From: Paroceanicella profunda
GTDB lineage: Bacteria; Pseudomonadota; Alphaproteobacteria; Rhodobacterales; Rhodobacteraceae
Reading direction: 5' to 3'
NCBI RefSeq assembly: GCF_005887635.2
Contig: NZ_CP040818.1
Coordinates: forward strand, 3,068,501 to 3,132,500
DNA length: 64,000 nucleotides
Of the stretch, positions 10,765-20,439 are shown in pieces. The notes under the pieces were generated by a model. It saw only the letters and a list, made by a program, of their open reading frames with translations, made no database searches and was not told where the DNA came from. Position 1 is the first letter of the stretch. Every line of letters starts with the position of its first letter. The position numbers were made by a program, and so were the translations under genes.

Positions 10765-11342
10765 CAGGCGGCCTCCGCAAGGTCCAGGAAGGTGCGCAGC
10801 ATCCGGTGCCCGTGTTCGGAGGCGATGGATTCGGGGTGGAACTGCACGCCGTGGATGGGCAGGTCGCGGTGGCGCAGGCCCATGATGGTGCCGTCGTCGA
10901 GCGCGGCGGTCACCTCCAGGCAGTCCGGCAGGCTGTCGCGCTCCACCACCAGGCTGTGATAGCGGGTGGCGCGGAACGGGTCGGGCAGGCCGGCGAACAG
11001 GCCGAGGCCCTGGTGGCGGATTTCCGCGGTCTTGCCATGCACGATCTCGTGACAGCGCACCACCCGGCCGCCGAAGGCCTGGCCGATGGTCTGGTGCCCG
11101 AGGCACACGCCGATCAGCGGAATGCGCGCCGCCGCCGCCGCTTCCGTGAGCGACAGGCAGATGCCGGCCTGGTCCGGATCGCAGGGGCCGGGAGACAGCA
11201 GGATCGCCTCGGGCTTCAGCGCCAGCGCGGCCTGAACGTCAATCTCGTCATTGCGTTTCACGAGGCTTGAGACCCCGAGCTCGCCCAAATAATGTACGAG
11301 ATTGTAGGTGAAGCTGTCGTAGTTATCGATGAGCAGCAGCAT
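10764..11342 (-). CDS. trpG: anthranilate synthase component II (glutamine amidotransferase)
   Basis: Glutaminase subunit that supplies ammonia to TrpE for anthranilate formation. The 192-residue class I amidotransferase has [20 protein letters not shown] at its start, the oxyanion loop [13 protein letters not shown], nucleophile Cys80 in GVCLGHQ, and the C-terminal His-Glu of [16 protein letters not shown] 11342 follows a GAGGAAA site. It heads trpGDC-moaC-moeA. trpE lies 1.6 kb away on the same strand beyond an opposite-strand gene. Confidence 0.97.
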   Translation of the reverse strand: MLLLIDNYDSFTYNLVHYLGELGVSSLVKRNDEIDVQAALALKPEAILLSPGPCDPDQAGICLSLTEAAAAARIPLIGVCLGHQTIGQAFGGRVVRCHEIVHGKTAEIRHQGLGLFAGLPDPFRATRYHSLVVERDSLPDCLEVTAALDDGTIMGLRHRDLPIHGVQFHPESIASEHGHRMLRTFLDLAEAA

Positions 11343-11472
11343 GGTCGGTCTGTTTCCTCGCCAGGGCGGGCGGCAGACTGGCTGGCGCAACCCGGTTCGG
11401 GCGTATACATGCTCGGGTGACTGTCCGAGGTCAAGCGCCGCGGCGGCGGGACAGCCGGGAAGGTGGGGCGAA

Positions 11473-12603
11473 ATGAGCACGCAAGACAGCCGCAGTGACG
11501 GATTTCTGCCCGGGCTGGCAACCGGTACGGTGCTGAGCCTGGTTCTGGCCGGTGTGCTGGCGGTGATGAACCCGCCCGCTTCCGATCCGTCGGCGCCGGG
11601 GGAGACCGACGTGTCCGGCCCCGCGCCGCAAGGCGCGATTGGAACCGGTGCCGCGCCGCAAGCCGCGCCCGCGCCTGCTGCCCCGCGGGGAGCGCCTGCG
11701 TCTGCCGCGCAGTCCGAACCGGAAGCGTCCCCGCCGCTGGTGGCCGGTGTGCCCTCCCGGCCGGCGCCCGCGCCGGACGCCGAGCCCGCGCCGCGCGCGG
11801 CCACCTCATCCTTCGAGGCGCCGGGCGTGCGCAACACCGCGCCGGATCTCCCGGGGGCGGGGGCGCCAGCCGACGCGCCCGTGGCGCCGGAGGCCGATGC
11901 GCTGCCGCCGTCGCCCCCCGTCACCCCCGCGCCGCAAGACGCCGCGCCGGCACCCCGCACGGCCGCCCCGGAGGGGGGCACGCCGGCCTGGCAGGCTTTC
12001 GCTGCGGACACGGCGCTGCCTGCCGCAGATGTGCCCGTCGTCTCCATCCTGCTCGAAGTCCTGCCACAGGGCGGCGTGGACCTGGGCGATCTAGCCGGCA
12101 TGGGGCTTCCGGTGAGCTTCGTCCTGCCTTCCGATCTCCCGGATCTCGCCGCGCGGGCCGCCCTGCTGCGCGGCATGGGATATGAGGTCTTCCTGCGCCT
12201 GGCCGGCGGGGGCGAGGCGTCCGCCCGGCTCGACGCCGCGCTGGCGGCGGTGCCGGAGGCCGTGGGGCTGGTGCTGCCGGCCGCGCAGGCCGCGGGCTTG
12301 CGCGGGCCACTGGCGCGGCGCGGCCTCGCGCTGGTGCAGCTCGGGGGGGAGGCCGGGCCGGCGGAGGGCCCGCAGATGAGCGTGCTGCGCCTGCTCGACG
12401 CGGCGCAGGCGCCCTCGGCCGAGGCCACCGATGCAGCCCTGGAAGCCGCGGCGCAGCAGCTCGCCTCCGCTGACGGGGCGCAGGGCGCCGTGCTGTTCGG
12501 CCACACCTGGCCCGAGACGGCGCGCGGTATCCTGGCCTGGGCCCTCGCGGAGAATGCAGGCCGGGTGGCCCTCGCGCCGGCCACCGCCCAGATCAACCGC
12601 TGA
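11473..12603 (+). CDS. divergent polysaccharide deacetylase-like membrane-anchored protein
   Basis: A 376-residue protein with a short cytoplasmic N-terminus, one membrane segment (about residues 15-34, [17 protein letters not shown]), a Pro/Ala-rich low-complexity linker of roughly 130 residues, and a C-terminal domain resembling the divergent polysaccharide deacetylase (YibQ-type) fold. The first strand reads [10 protein letters not shown] where family members usually carry an Asp-Asp pair, and the later metal-site region is FLRLAGGG rather than a His-containing motif, so catalytic residues appear lost. A structural or binding role in the periplasm is more likely than deacetylation. ATG 11473 follows AAGGTGGGG. 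It is divergent from trpG and separates trpG from trpE. Confidence 0.75.
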   Translation: MSTQDSRSDGFLPGLATGTVLSLVLAGVLAVMNPPASDPSAPGETDVSGPAPQGAIGTGAAPQAAPAPAAPRGAPASAAQSEPEASPPLVAGVPSRPAPAPDAEPAPRAATSSFEAPGVRNTAPDLPGAGAPADAPVAPEADALPPSPPVTPAPQDAAPAPRTAAPEGGTPAWQAFAADTALPAADVPVVSILLEVLPQGGVDLGDLAGMGLPVSFVLPSDLPDLAARAALLRGMGYEVFLRLAGGGEASARLDAALAAVPEAVGLVLPAAQAAGLRGPLARRGLALVQLGGEAGPAEGPQMSVLRLLDAAQAPSAEATDAALEAAAQQLASADGAQGAVLFGHTWPETARGILAWALAENAGRVALAPATAQINR

Positions 12604-12917
12604 GGCGAACGGGCTGGACCGGGGAGCGCGGGGCGACCGGTGGCGACGCTCCCGCCGGGCCCGTTCCGGCAAGGCGTGCCCTTTCGGGCTGGCCGAGCCC
12701 CGGGGCCGGCGACGGTGCGACTTGCGCAGTGCTGAGACGAGGCCCCGGATGCGAGGGCGCCCTGTCAGGACAATGCGAGGTCTCCGTGTCCCGACGACGC
12801 AAGGCCGCGGTGTCCCGACGATGCAAGGCCGCGGTGTCCGGACGATTCAAGGCCCCGTCTCCGGACGCGGGCCGGGCGTTGCGAACAGGGATCGCGGCCG
12901 GGCCGGGGGCCCGGCGC
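12604..12917. other. gene-free GC-rich spacer between converging genes
   Basis: No convincing gene. The stretch lies between the converging ends of the deacetylase-like gene and trpE and contains a 24-bp tandem repeat, listed separately. Open frames across it use the repeat and have no family resemblance. Confidence 0.6.
12762..12857. repeat. 24-bp tandem repeat, four units
   Basis: Four consecutive 24-base units begin at 12762, 12786, 12810 and 12834. The second and third are nearly identical (GTGTCCCGACGAYGCAAGG followed by CCGCG); the first is the most degenerate. The array sits in the spacer downstream of trpE and of the deacetylase-like gene. Confidence 0.85.
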
Positions 12918-14429
12918 TCAGCCGTTCCCGCGCCCGGTGAAGCGCACGGCTTCCTCGGCGGCGCGCATCAGGGCGCGGGCCTTGTTCACCGTTTCCTGAT
13001 ATTCCGCCGCGGGGTCGCTGTCATGAACCACGCCGCCGCCGGACTGCACGTAGAGCGCCCCGTCCTTCACCACGCCGGTGCGCAGGGCGATGCAGATGTC
13101 CATCTCGCCGGCCGCGGAGAAATAGCCCACGCCGCCGCCGTAGACGCCGCGCTTCTCCTTCTCCAGCTCGTCGATGATCTGCATCGCGCGCACCTTGGGC
13201 GCGCCGGAGACCGTGCCGGCGGGCAGGCCGGAGAGCAGGGCGGCGAGCGCGTCTGTGTCGCCCCGCAGCCGGCCGCGCACGTTGGAGACGATGTGCATCA
13301 CATGGCTGTAGCGCTCGATGATGAACTGCTCGTCCGGGTTCACCGTGCCGATCTCGGCCACACGGCCCACGTCGTTGCGGCCGAGGTCGAGCAGCATCAG
13401 GTGCTCGGCGCGCTCCTTCGGGTCGGCGAGCAGCTCGGCCTCGAGCGTTGCATCCGCCTCGGGCGTGGCGCCGCGGGGCCGGGTTCCGGCGATGGGCCGG
13501 ATGGTCACCTCGCCGTCGCGCACCCGCACCAGGATCTCCGGGCTGGCGCCCACCACCTGGAAGCCGCCGAAGTTGAAGTAGAACATGTAGGGCGAGGGGT
13601 TGGTGCGCCGCAGCGCGCGGTAGAGCGCGAAGGGCGGTAGCGGGAAGGGCACCGTCCAGCGCTGGCTCGGCACCACCTGGAAGATGTCGCCGGCGCGGAT
13701 GTACTCCTTCGCCTTCGCCACCATCTCGTGGTACTCGGCCTCCGAGGTGTTGGAGACGGGGGTGAGCGCGTAGGTCTCGGCCGACCAGTCCCGGCGCTCG
13801 GCGGCGGGCGAGCGGTCGAGGTCGGCGACCACGTCCTGCAGTCGCTCGGCGGCGCGGGCGTAGGCGGCGCGGGGCGAGAGCCCGTCCGCGGCCCAGACCG
13901 GGGCGACGATGGTCACCTCGTCCTTCACCCCGTCCACGATGGCGATGATCGTGGGGCGCAGCATGATCGCGTCCGGCAGGCCCAGCGGGTCCGGGTTCAC
14001 GTCCGGCAGGTGCTCGACATGGCGCACCATGTCGTAGCCGAGATAGCCGAAGATGCCGGCGGCCATCGGCGGCAGGCCGGCGGGCAGGTCGATCCGGCTC
14101 TCCTCCATCACCGCGCGCAGCGAGGCGAGGGGCGCGCGCTCATCGGCGACGAAGGCGTCGGCGTCATAGCGCGCCTGGCGGTTCACCTCGGCCTGCGCCC
14201 CGGAGCAGCGCCACACCAGGTCGGGCTTCATGCCGATGATGGAGTAGCGGCCGCGGATCTCGCCCCCGGTGACGGATTCGAGGATGAACGTGTCCTTCCG
14301 CCCGGCGGCGATCTTCAGCATCAGCGAGACCGGGGTGTCCAGGTCCGCCGGAAGCACGGTCCAGAGCACCTGGTTCTCGCCGGCGGCGTGGCGGGGCTCG
14401 AAACTGGCGTAGTCGGGGAACAGTTCCAT
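12918..14429 (-). CDS. trpE: anthranilate synthase component I
   Basis: Converts chorismate to anthranilate using ammonia from TrpG. The 503 residues show the N-terminal regulatory region with LMLKIAAGRKDTFILESV (a site of tryptophan feedback in the family) and the chorismate-binding domain with IRPIAGTRPRGATPE, LGRNDVGRVAEIG, YSHVMHIVSNVRG and GTVSGAPKVRAM. ATG 14429 begins two bases after the stop of the PpiD-like gene, implying co-translation. trpG is separated from it by the opposite-strand deacetylase-like gene. Confidence 0.97.
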   Translation of the reverse strand: MELFPDYASFEPRHAAGENQVLWTVLPADLDTPVSLMLKIAAGRKDTFILESVTGGEIRGRYSIIGMKPDLVWRCSGAQAEVNRQARYDADAFVADERAPLASLRAVMEESRIDLPAGLPPMAAGIFGYLGYDMVRHVEHLPDVNPDPLGLPDAIMLRPTIIAIVDGVKDEVTIVAPVWAADGLSPRAAYARAAERLQDVVADLDRSPAAERRDWSAETYALTPVSNTSEAEYHEMVAKAKEYIRAGDIFQVVPSQRWTVPFPLPPFALYRALRRTNPSPYMFYFNFGGFQVVGASPEILVRVRDGEVTIRPIAGTRPRGATPEADATLEAELLADPKERAEHLMLLDLGRNDVGRVAEIGTVNPDEQFIIERYSHVMHIVSNVRGRLRGDTDALAALLSGLPAGTVSGAPKVRAMQIIDELEKEKRGVYGGGVGYFSAAGEMDICIALRTGVVKDGALYVQSGGGVVHDSDPAAEYQETVNKARALMRAAEEAVRFTGRGNG

Positions 14430-14431
14430 GG

Positions 14432-16309
14432 TCAGCGCATCTGGCTCAGCACGGTGTCGACCGCGTTCATGTCCACCTGCAGCCCGTCCTCTGCGTTCTC
14501 CAGCGCGGCGACATAGGCCTGCATCACGTCCTCGGTCATCGACTGGCCGAGCTGGGTCTTCGCCCGGGCCAGCATCGCCTGCGCGTCGGGCGTGGAGGGA
14601 TCGAAGCTCACCACGTTGCGCAGCTGCAGCACGTAGGAGCCGGTGTCGTCATCGGCCACGGCAACGGCGTTCGGGGCGAGGTCGAACACTGCGGTGATCG
14701 CCGAGGCCGGCAGCGGGGCGACCGACTGGTTGCGGGTGACGGGCTCGGCATCCGCAGGGGTGATGCCCATCGACATGGCCGCGCGGCTGAAGGCCTCGCC
14801 GCCGGTGATCCGGTCCGCCAGCGCCTGCGCCGCGGCATGGGCGGACCGGCGCTTCTGCTCGGCGGTCCAGTCCGCCAGAACCCGGTCGCGGACCGCGTCG
14901 AGCGGCTGGACGGTCTCGGGCGTCACGCTGTCCACGCGGAGCACGAAGTAGCGCTTGTCATCGGTCTCCACGAGGTCGGATTCCGCCTTCTCCGCGGCCT
15001 TGAGCGCGGTGTCGCGGAAGGTCGCATCGGCGGCGAGGCCGGTGCCGGAACCGTCGGCCGGAACCTCGACGGTGCCCAGCTCGAACGGGGTTTCCTGCGC
15101 GATCTCCTCCACCGTGGCACCCCCGGCGACGAGATCCTCCACCCTGGTGGCCAGTTCGGTGGCTTGTGAGGCGGCGTCGCGCGCGGCGAGCGCGTCGTGG
15201 ATCTCGGCGCGGGCCTCCTCGAAGCTGGTGTGCTGCGGGGCGAGGATGGCGTCGATCTCGAACAGGGCGGGGCCGAGGTCCGTGTCCACCGGGCCGACCA
15301 CGCCGGGCGCGTCCGGGGCGAAGACCGCGTCGCGGGCCCGGGCGTCGAGCTGGTCGGCGGAGCGCTCGCCGAGGTCGATGTCGGAGGCCGTCAGGCCGCG
15401 GTCCTGCGCCAGCGCGGTCAGCGTGGTCTCCCCGGCATCGATCTTCGCCCTGGCCGCGGCGGCGTCCTCGGTGGTGGCGAAGGCGAGGCGGCTGAGGCTG
15501 CGGCGCTCGGGAATGTCGTACTGGGCGGCGCGGCGGTCATACTCGGCGCGCAGGGCGTCCTCGGGCACGTCCACGCTGGCGGTGAGCGCCTTCGGGTCCA
15601 GCAGCGCATAGGTCACCGCGCGGGTCTCGGGCAGGGTGTAATCGGCCTTGTGATCGTCATGCCAGGCCTGCAGCGTGGCATCGTCCGGGGCCTCGGGCGC
15701 ATCGCCGAAGCGGTTCGCCGGCAGCTTCACCCAGGTGAAGCCACGCTTCTCGTAGGTCCAGGCGAAGAGGGTCTGCAGCAGGCCCGGAGGGGCGCTGATG
15801 CCGGAGGCCACGGAGGCGGCGAGGATGTTCTGCACCACTTCGGAGGCTACGTCCTCGCGCAGGTCGTCCTCCTTCATGTTGGACTGCTGGAGCACGAGGC
15901 GCGCCTGCTGGGCGTTGAACTTGCCGTCCGGCCCCTGGAACTCGGGGATCATGGCGATGCGCTTCTGCACGGTGGCCATGTCGGCGGCGATGCCCAGTTT
16001 CTCGGCCTCGGAATCGAGCGCCGCGCGGCGGGCGAGCTCGGCCAGCACCTGGCGGTCGATGCCGTACTGGCGCGCTTCGGTGGGCGTGATCTGGCGCCCG
16101 GCGCGCTGCGACAGGCGCTGGAGCTGGGCGTTCATCGCGTTCGCGTACTGGGTGCGGGTGATGGTCTGGTCGCCGATATGGCCGATGTCGTTGGAGATGC
16201 CGCCGCGGAGCATGTCCGAGATGCCGAACCCGGCGAGGCCGAAGATCAGCAGCACGAGGATGATCCAGACGACGATGTTCGTCCCCTTGAAGCGCATGGA
16301 ACCCAGCAT
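14432..16309 (-). CDS. ppiD: PpiD-like periplasmic peptidyl-prolyl isomerase/chaperone
   Basis: Membrane-anchored periplasmic folding factor of 625 residues. A single N-terminal membrane helix (about residues 12-32, NIVVWIILVLLIFGLAGFG) is followed by a SurA-N-type chaperone region (IGDQTITRTQYANAMN onward), a parvulin-like (PpiC) domain around residues 250-360, and a C-terminal alpha-helical region. The parvulin domain is divergent, and isomerase activity may be weak or absent, as in E. coli PpiD. ATG 16309 follows AAGGGA; MRFKG four residues later is an alternative. It is directly upstream of trpE. Confidence 0.87.
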   Translation of the reverse strand: MLGSMRFKGTNIVVWIILVLLIFGLAGFGISDMLRGGISNDIGHIGDQTITRTQYANAMNAQLQRLSQRAGRQITPTEARQYGIDRQVLAELARRAALDSEAEKLGIAADMATVQKRIAMIPEFQGPDGKFNAQQARLVLQQSNMKEDDLREDVASEVVQNILAASVASGISAPPGLLQTLFAWTYEKRGFTWVKLPANRFGDAPEAPDDATLQAWHDDHKADYTLPETRAVTYALLDPKALTASVDVPEDALRAEYDRRAAQYDIPERRSLSRLAFATTEDAAAARAKIDAGETTLTALAQDRGLTASDIDLGERSADQLDARARDAVFAPDAPGVVGPVDTDLGPALFEIDAILAPQHTSFEEARAEIHDALAARDAASQATELATRVEDLVAGGATVEEIAQETPFELGTVEVPADGSGTGLAADATFRDTALKAAEKAESDLVETDDKRYFVLRVDSVTPETVQPLDAVRDRVLADWTAEQKRRSAHAAAQALADRITGGEAFSRAAMSMGITPADAEPVTRNQSVAPLPASAITAVFDLAPNAVAVADDDTGSYVLQLRNVVSFDPSTPDAQAMLARAKTQLGQSMTEDVMQAYVAALENAEDGLQVDMNAVDTVLSQMR

Positions 16310-16387
16310 GTCTTTCCCTTCACCGTTTCGCGGTGCTTTTAGGGCCGCGTCCCGGCCCTGTCCAGTTACGCTTTGTTCAGCGGGTCG

Positions 16388-17596
16388 TCAGTGCCCGGCG
16401 GCGGAGGCCGTGGCGCGCGCCGCGGTGAAGGCGCCCAGCCGGCGGATCATCTCGCCCAGCCCGGCGACATCGGCATTGGCGAAGGCGATGCGGAACTGCC
16501 GCGCGCCGCCCGCGCCCTCGGGCGTGAACATCGTGCCGGGCAGCAGCAGCAGCGACTGCTCCTCCACCAGCGCCTCGGCCAGGGCGAGGGAGCTTTCGGG
16601 GAACGGGTGCTCGGCATAGGCGAAATAGGCGCCGCAGCCCAGCAGCTTCCAGCCGGGCAGGGCGGCGAAGCCCTCCTCCACCGCGGCACGGCGCGCCAGC
16701 ACCTCCCGGCGCTCGCCCGCCACCCAGTCCTTCAGCGTGCGCAGCCCGTGCAGGGCGGCCATCTGGCCGAGCTGCGCGGGGCAGATCGTCATCGAGTCGA
16801 GGAATTTCTCCACCTGCGCCAGCCGCTCCGGGCTTGCCACCATCGCCCCCACCCGGTGCCCGGTGAGGCGGAACACCTTGGAGAAGGAGTAGAGGTGCAC
16901 GAGGTTCTCGCGCCAGCGCGGATCGGCGAACAGCCCGTGCGGCGCGCCGGCGGCGGAGTGGAAGTCGCGGTAGGTCTCGTCCACCACCAGGGTGATGCCC
17001 GCATCCTGCGCCAGCCTGAGGAAGGCCGCGAGCACGCCCGCGGGATATTCCGCCCCCGTGGGGTTGTTCGGGGTGACCAGCACGATCGCCTTCACCGCGG
17101 GGGACAGCAGCGCCCGCGCCGTCTCCGGGTCCGGCACCATGTCCGGGCCGCAGGGCAGGGGCACGGCCTCGATGCCGGCGGTGTCGAGCCACATCTTGTG
17201 ATTGAAATACCAGGGCGTGGGCAGCATCACCGCGTCGCCGGGCGCCGCGATGGTGGAGATGGCGGCGCAGAAGGCCTCGTTGCAGCCGGAGGTGATGCAC
17301 ACGTCGCGGGCCGCGATCGCCCCGCCATAGGCGGCGGACCATTGCGTGGCGATCTCCGCGCGCAGCTCCGGCAGGCCCAGCACCGGGCCGTAGAGATGCG
17401 CCTGCGGGTCCTCCAGCGCGGCGCGGGCGATCTCCTCGCGCAGGGCCAGCGGCGGGCGCTCCACCGGGGCGGCCTGGGAGAGGTTCAGCAGCGGCCGCTC
17501 CGCGGGAAAGCTGCGCCCCGCGATCCAGCGCCGCGCCTCCATCACCGGGGGCGGAAAGGTGGCGTCGATGGTGCGCGAGAACGGGGCGGTGGGCAT
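16388..17596 (-). CDS. PLP-dependent class I/II aminotransferase
   Basis: A fold-type I aminotransferase of 402 residues, probably cytoplasmic. The Schiff-base lysine is Lys240 in SFSKVFRLTGHRVG; TPNNPTGAEYP and VVDETYRDF give the conserved Asn and Asp/Tyr that hold pyridoxal phosphate; ITSGCNEAFCAA is the phosphate-binding region. The substrate cannot be deduced; aspartate, aromatic or branched amino-acid substrates are all possible. ATG 17596 sits five bases after AGGAG; a GTG two codons earlier is too close to that site. Confidence 0.88.
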   Translation of the reverse strand: MPTAPFSRTIDATFPPPVMEARRWIAGRSFPAERPLLNLSQAAPVERPPLALREEIARAALEDPQAHLYGPVLGLPELRAEIATQWSAAYGGAIAARDVCITSGCNEAFCAAISTIAAPGDAVMLPTPWYFNHKMWLDTAGIEAVPLPCGPDMVPDPETARALLSPAVKAIVLVTPNNPTGAEYPAGVLAAFLRLAQDAGITLVVDETYRDFHSAAGAPHGLFADPRWRENLVHLYSFSKVFRLTGHRVGAMVASPERLAQVEKFLDSMTICPAQLGQMAALHGLRTLKDWVAGERREVLARRAAVEEGFAALPGWKLLGCGAYFAYAEHPFPESSLALAEALVEEQSLLLLPGTMFTPEGAGGARQFRIAFANADVAGLGEMIRRLGAFTAARATASAAGH

Positions 17597-18216
17597 GGTC
17601 ACTCCTGCGTGTTTTTCCGCACCCTACGCGGCAGCGCCGCGAATGCAATGCGGATCGGGCAGGCGCGCCCCCGGAGGCAGGAACCGTGCAAGCGCAGACC
17701 GCCGCGCGCAGGCCGCGGAGGCTCCCCGTCGCAGGGGTTTCTTCAGGGCCGCGCGCCCGCGTTGCCGCAGTGCCGGAGGGCGGTCCGGCAGGGAGCGTAG
17801 GGCGTGGCTCCGGAGCCGCGGCCATCCGGAGCGGGCGCGTGGCGGCCGGTTCGCGCAACCGCGGTGCCGAGGCCCCGCGCGCGGCGCAAGAGAGAGCGGG
17901 ACGCGTGCCTCCGGGGCCGGAGGCGAAGGGTCCGGTCAGGGCCCCGGTGGCCGGAACGGGCCGCGCGCAAGTGAAGCCCGCGTCCGACACGATTGCGGCA
18001 TACGCGGCCGCCGGAGGCCGGGGCGTCCGGATGCCGGCGGCGGGCGCACCCCGCCCCGAAGGGCGCGGGATGGTCCGGCCTCGCCCCCGGATCTCCCGGA
18101 ACCCGGCACACCGGGCACGTCTCAGGCAAGCAATGCACGATATCTTCCGCCGCGGGGCGCCCCGCGCGCACGGGGCCCGTTGACCGCGCGCCGCGCCCGC
18201 GATACGGCGTTGCAGC
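17597..18216. other. gene-free GC-rich spacer between divergent genes
   Basis: A 620-base stretch upstream of both the aminotransferase and the ABC-F gene. It is very G+C-rich with several short open frames that show no family resemblance and have arginine/alanine/proline-rich composition typical of antisense or noncoding GC-rich DNA. Promoters for both flanking genes must lie here, but I could not identify one confidently. Confidence 0.5.
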
Positions 18217-20052
18217 ATGAACAGGCCACCACTCCTCACCCTCGCCGACATCTCGCTCACCTTCGGGGGCAACCCGCTCTTCGAGGGGGTGCAGCTTGCC
18301 GTCCAGCCCGGCGACCGCGTCGCCCTCGTGGGCCGCAACGGCTCGGGAAAATCCACCCTCCTCAAGATCATGGCCGGCCTGACGGAGGCCGACCGCGGCA
18401 CCCGCTTCGTCCAGCCCGGGGCGATGGTGGACTACATGGCCCAGGACCCGGACCTCTCCGGCTGGGCCACGCTGGGCGACTATGCCGCCTCCGGCGTGCC
18501 CGAGATGGAACGCTACCGTGCCGATATCGTGATGGAGGGGCTGAAGCTTGACCCCGCCACCCGCCCCGAGGCCGCCTCGGGCGGCGAGCGGCGGCGGGCC
18601 GCGCTGGCGCGCATCGTGGCCGCCGAGCCGGAGCTGATGCTGCTCGACGAGCCGACCAACCATCTCGACATCGAGGCCATCGGCTGGCTGGAGGAGCACC
18701 TCGCCCAGACCCGCGCCGCCTTCGTGCTCATCTCCCATGACCGCGCCTTCCTGCGCCGCCTCACCCGCGCCACGCTCTGGGTGGACCGCGGCGAGGTGCG
18801 CCGGCAGGAGCGCGGTTTCGAGGGGTTCGAGGAATGGCGCGACAAGACCTTCGAGGAGGAGGAGCAGAGCCGCCACAAGCTCGACCGCCTCATCAAGGCC
18901 GAGGGCCGCTGGGCGGTGGAGGGCATCTCCGCCCGCCGCAAGCGCAACATGGGCCGGGTGCGCCGCCTGCAGGGCCTGCGCGAGGAACGCCGCGGCCAGA
19001 TCGCACGCACCGGCGTGGCGCGCATGGAGATCGACAGCGGGCCGAAATCCGGCAAGCTGGTGGTCGAGGCGATCGAAGTGGCCAAGAGCTTCGGCGCGCG
19101 CAGCATCATCCGCGATTTCTCCATCCGGGTGATGCGCGGCGAGCGCGTGGCGCTGGTGGGGCCGAACGGTGTGGGCAAGACCACGCTGCTCAACATCCTC
19201 ACCGGCCAGGTGGCGCCGGACAGCGGCACCATCCGCATCGGCACCAACCTGGCGCCTGCGCTGTTCGACCAGAACCGCGCCCAGCTCGCGCCCGAGAAGA
19301 GCCTCTGGGCCAGCCTCACGGAGGACCCCGACCTCGGCGTCTCCGGCCGCTCCGACCAGGTGATGGTGCGCGGCACGCCGCGCCACGTGGTGGGCTACCT
19401 CAAGGAATTCCTGTTCGATGAGCGCCAGGCCCGCGGCCCGGTCTCGGCCCTCTCGGGCGGCGAGAAGGCCCGGCTGCTGCTGGCGCGCATCATGGCGCGG
19501 GCCTCCAACCTGCTCATCCTCGACGAGCCGACCAACGATCTCGACGTGGAGACGCTGGACCTGCTGCAGGAGATCCTCGACGATTACGACGGCACCGTGC
19601 TGCTGGTGAGCCATGACCGCGACTTCCTCGACCTCGTGGCCACCACCACCATCGCGATGGAGGGCGACGGGCGCGCCACGGTCTATGCCGGCGGCTGGTC
19701 CGACTACCGCTCCCAGCGCGCCGAGGGGCTGGGCGAGGCACCTGCCGCGGCACCGGCCCCGAAGCCCAGGGCCCAGGCCGCCGCGCCGGAGCCCGCAACC
19801 GCGCCGAAGCCGCAGGACCGGCTGAGCTACAAGCAGTCGCTGCGCCTCGAGGCCCTGCCGGCGGAGATGGAGCGGGTGACGGCCGAGATCGCCCGGCTGG
19901 AGCAGTTCCTCGCCGACCCCGAGCTGTTCTCCACGGCACCGGCCAAGTTCCAGAAGGCCTCGGACGGGCTGGTGGAGCGGCAGGAGCGGCTGGCGGCCAT
20001 GGAAGAGGAATGGCTGGAGCTGGAGGCGTTGCGCGAGGAACTGGAGGGCTGA
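18217..20052 (+). CDS. uup: ABC-F family ATPase, Uup-like
   Basis: Soluble ABC-F ATPase of 611 residues with two nucleotide-binding domains and no membrane segments. The first domain has Walker A GRNGSGKST, signature ASGGERRRAAL and Walker B ELMLLDEPTNHLD; the second has GPNGVGKTT, LSGGEKARLLL and LLILDEPTNDLD. An Ala/Pro-rich linker near residues 508-534 leads to a C-terminal coiled-coil helix pair, the feature of Uup proteins, which bind branched nucleic acids or ribosomes. Members are linked to transposon excision control and translation. Its own promoter should lie in the long upstream spacer. Confidence 0.88.
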   Translation: MNRPPLLTLADISLTFGGNPLFEGVQLAVQPGDRVALVGRNGSGKSTLLKIMAGLTEADRGTRFVQPGAMVDYMAQDPDLSGWATLGDYAASGVPEMERYRADIVMEGLKLDPATRPEAASGGERRRAALARIVAAEPELMLLDEPTNHLDIEAIGWLEEHLAQTRAAFVLISHDRAFLRRLTRATLWVDRGEVRRQERGFEGFEEWRDKTFEEEEQSRHKLDRLIKAEGRWAVEGISARRKRNMGRVRRLQGLREERRGQIARTGVARMEIDSGPKSGKLVVEAIEVAKSFGARSIIRDFSIRVMRGERVALVGPNGVGKTTLLNILTGQVAPDSGTIRIGTNLAPALFDQNRAQLAPEKSLWASLTEDPDLGVSGRSDQVMVRGTPRHVVGYLKEFLFDERQARGPVSALSGGEKARLLLARIMARASNLLILDEPTNDLDVETLDLLQEILDDYDGTVLLVSHDRDFLDLVATTTIAMEGDGRATVYAGGWSDYRSQRAEGLGEAPAAAPAPKPRAQAAAPEPATAPKPQDRLSYKQSLRLEALPAEMERVTAEIARLEQFLADPELFSTAPAKFQKASDGLVERQERLAAMEEEWLELEALREELEG

Positions 20053-20439
20053 AGCGTTCCGAAGCGGGGGACACCACGGCCCGGAGTCCGTTCCCGGCCA
20101 CCGGCCCGGAGCCTCCCTGTCGCGAGGACTCTTTTCTGCGCGCAGCATGAGGCCGCCTCACGCTCGCGCGGCCTGCCGCCACGACGCAAGACGGGGAAGA
20201 TTGCCGAGGTTACCCGATACGCGAAATGAAGCTCCGCGTGTCGAGCGATTGCTCCCCCTGCGCCGATCGGCATGACCACCAACCGGGCTCCGGTCGCGGC
20301 CGGATGAAAGATCCGTGACAGTTCGGTCCACCCCGAACGGGGTGCGGAAAGAAGGTTGAGATAAATCAGGATCTGAATTGATTATTTTCTATCAGAAAAT
20401 GTTTACTGTAATTGTTAATCATCAAATCTGCCCGTTCGA
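20053..20439. other. spacer entering the AT-rich island
   Basis: No gene seen. The first 290 bases are G+C-rich. A perfect 7-bp stem (20329-20335 with 20338-20344) stands exactly at the transition, after which the base composition changes abruptly to AT-rich. Confidence 0.5.

Noticed and set aside
17686..18183. A 165-codon plus-strand frame in the aminotransferase/uup spacer
   Set aside because: Low-complexity Arg/Ala/Gly/Pro composition, overlapping frames on the other strand, and no ribosome site.
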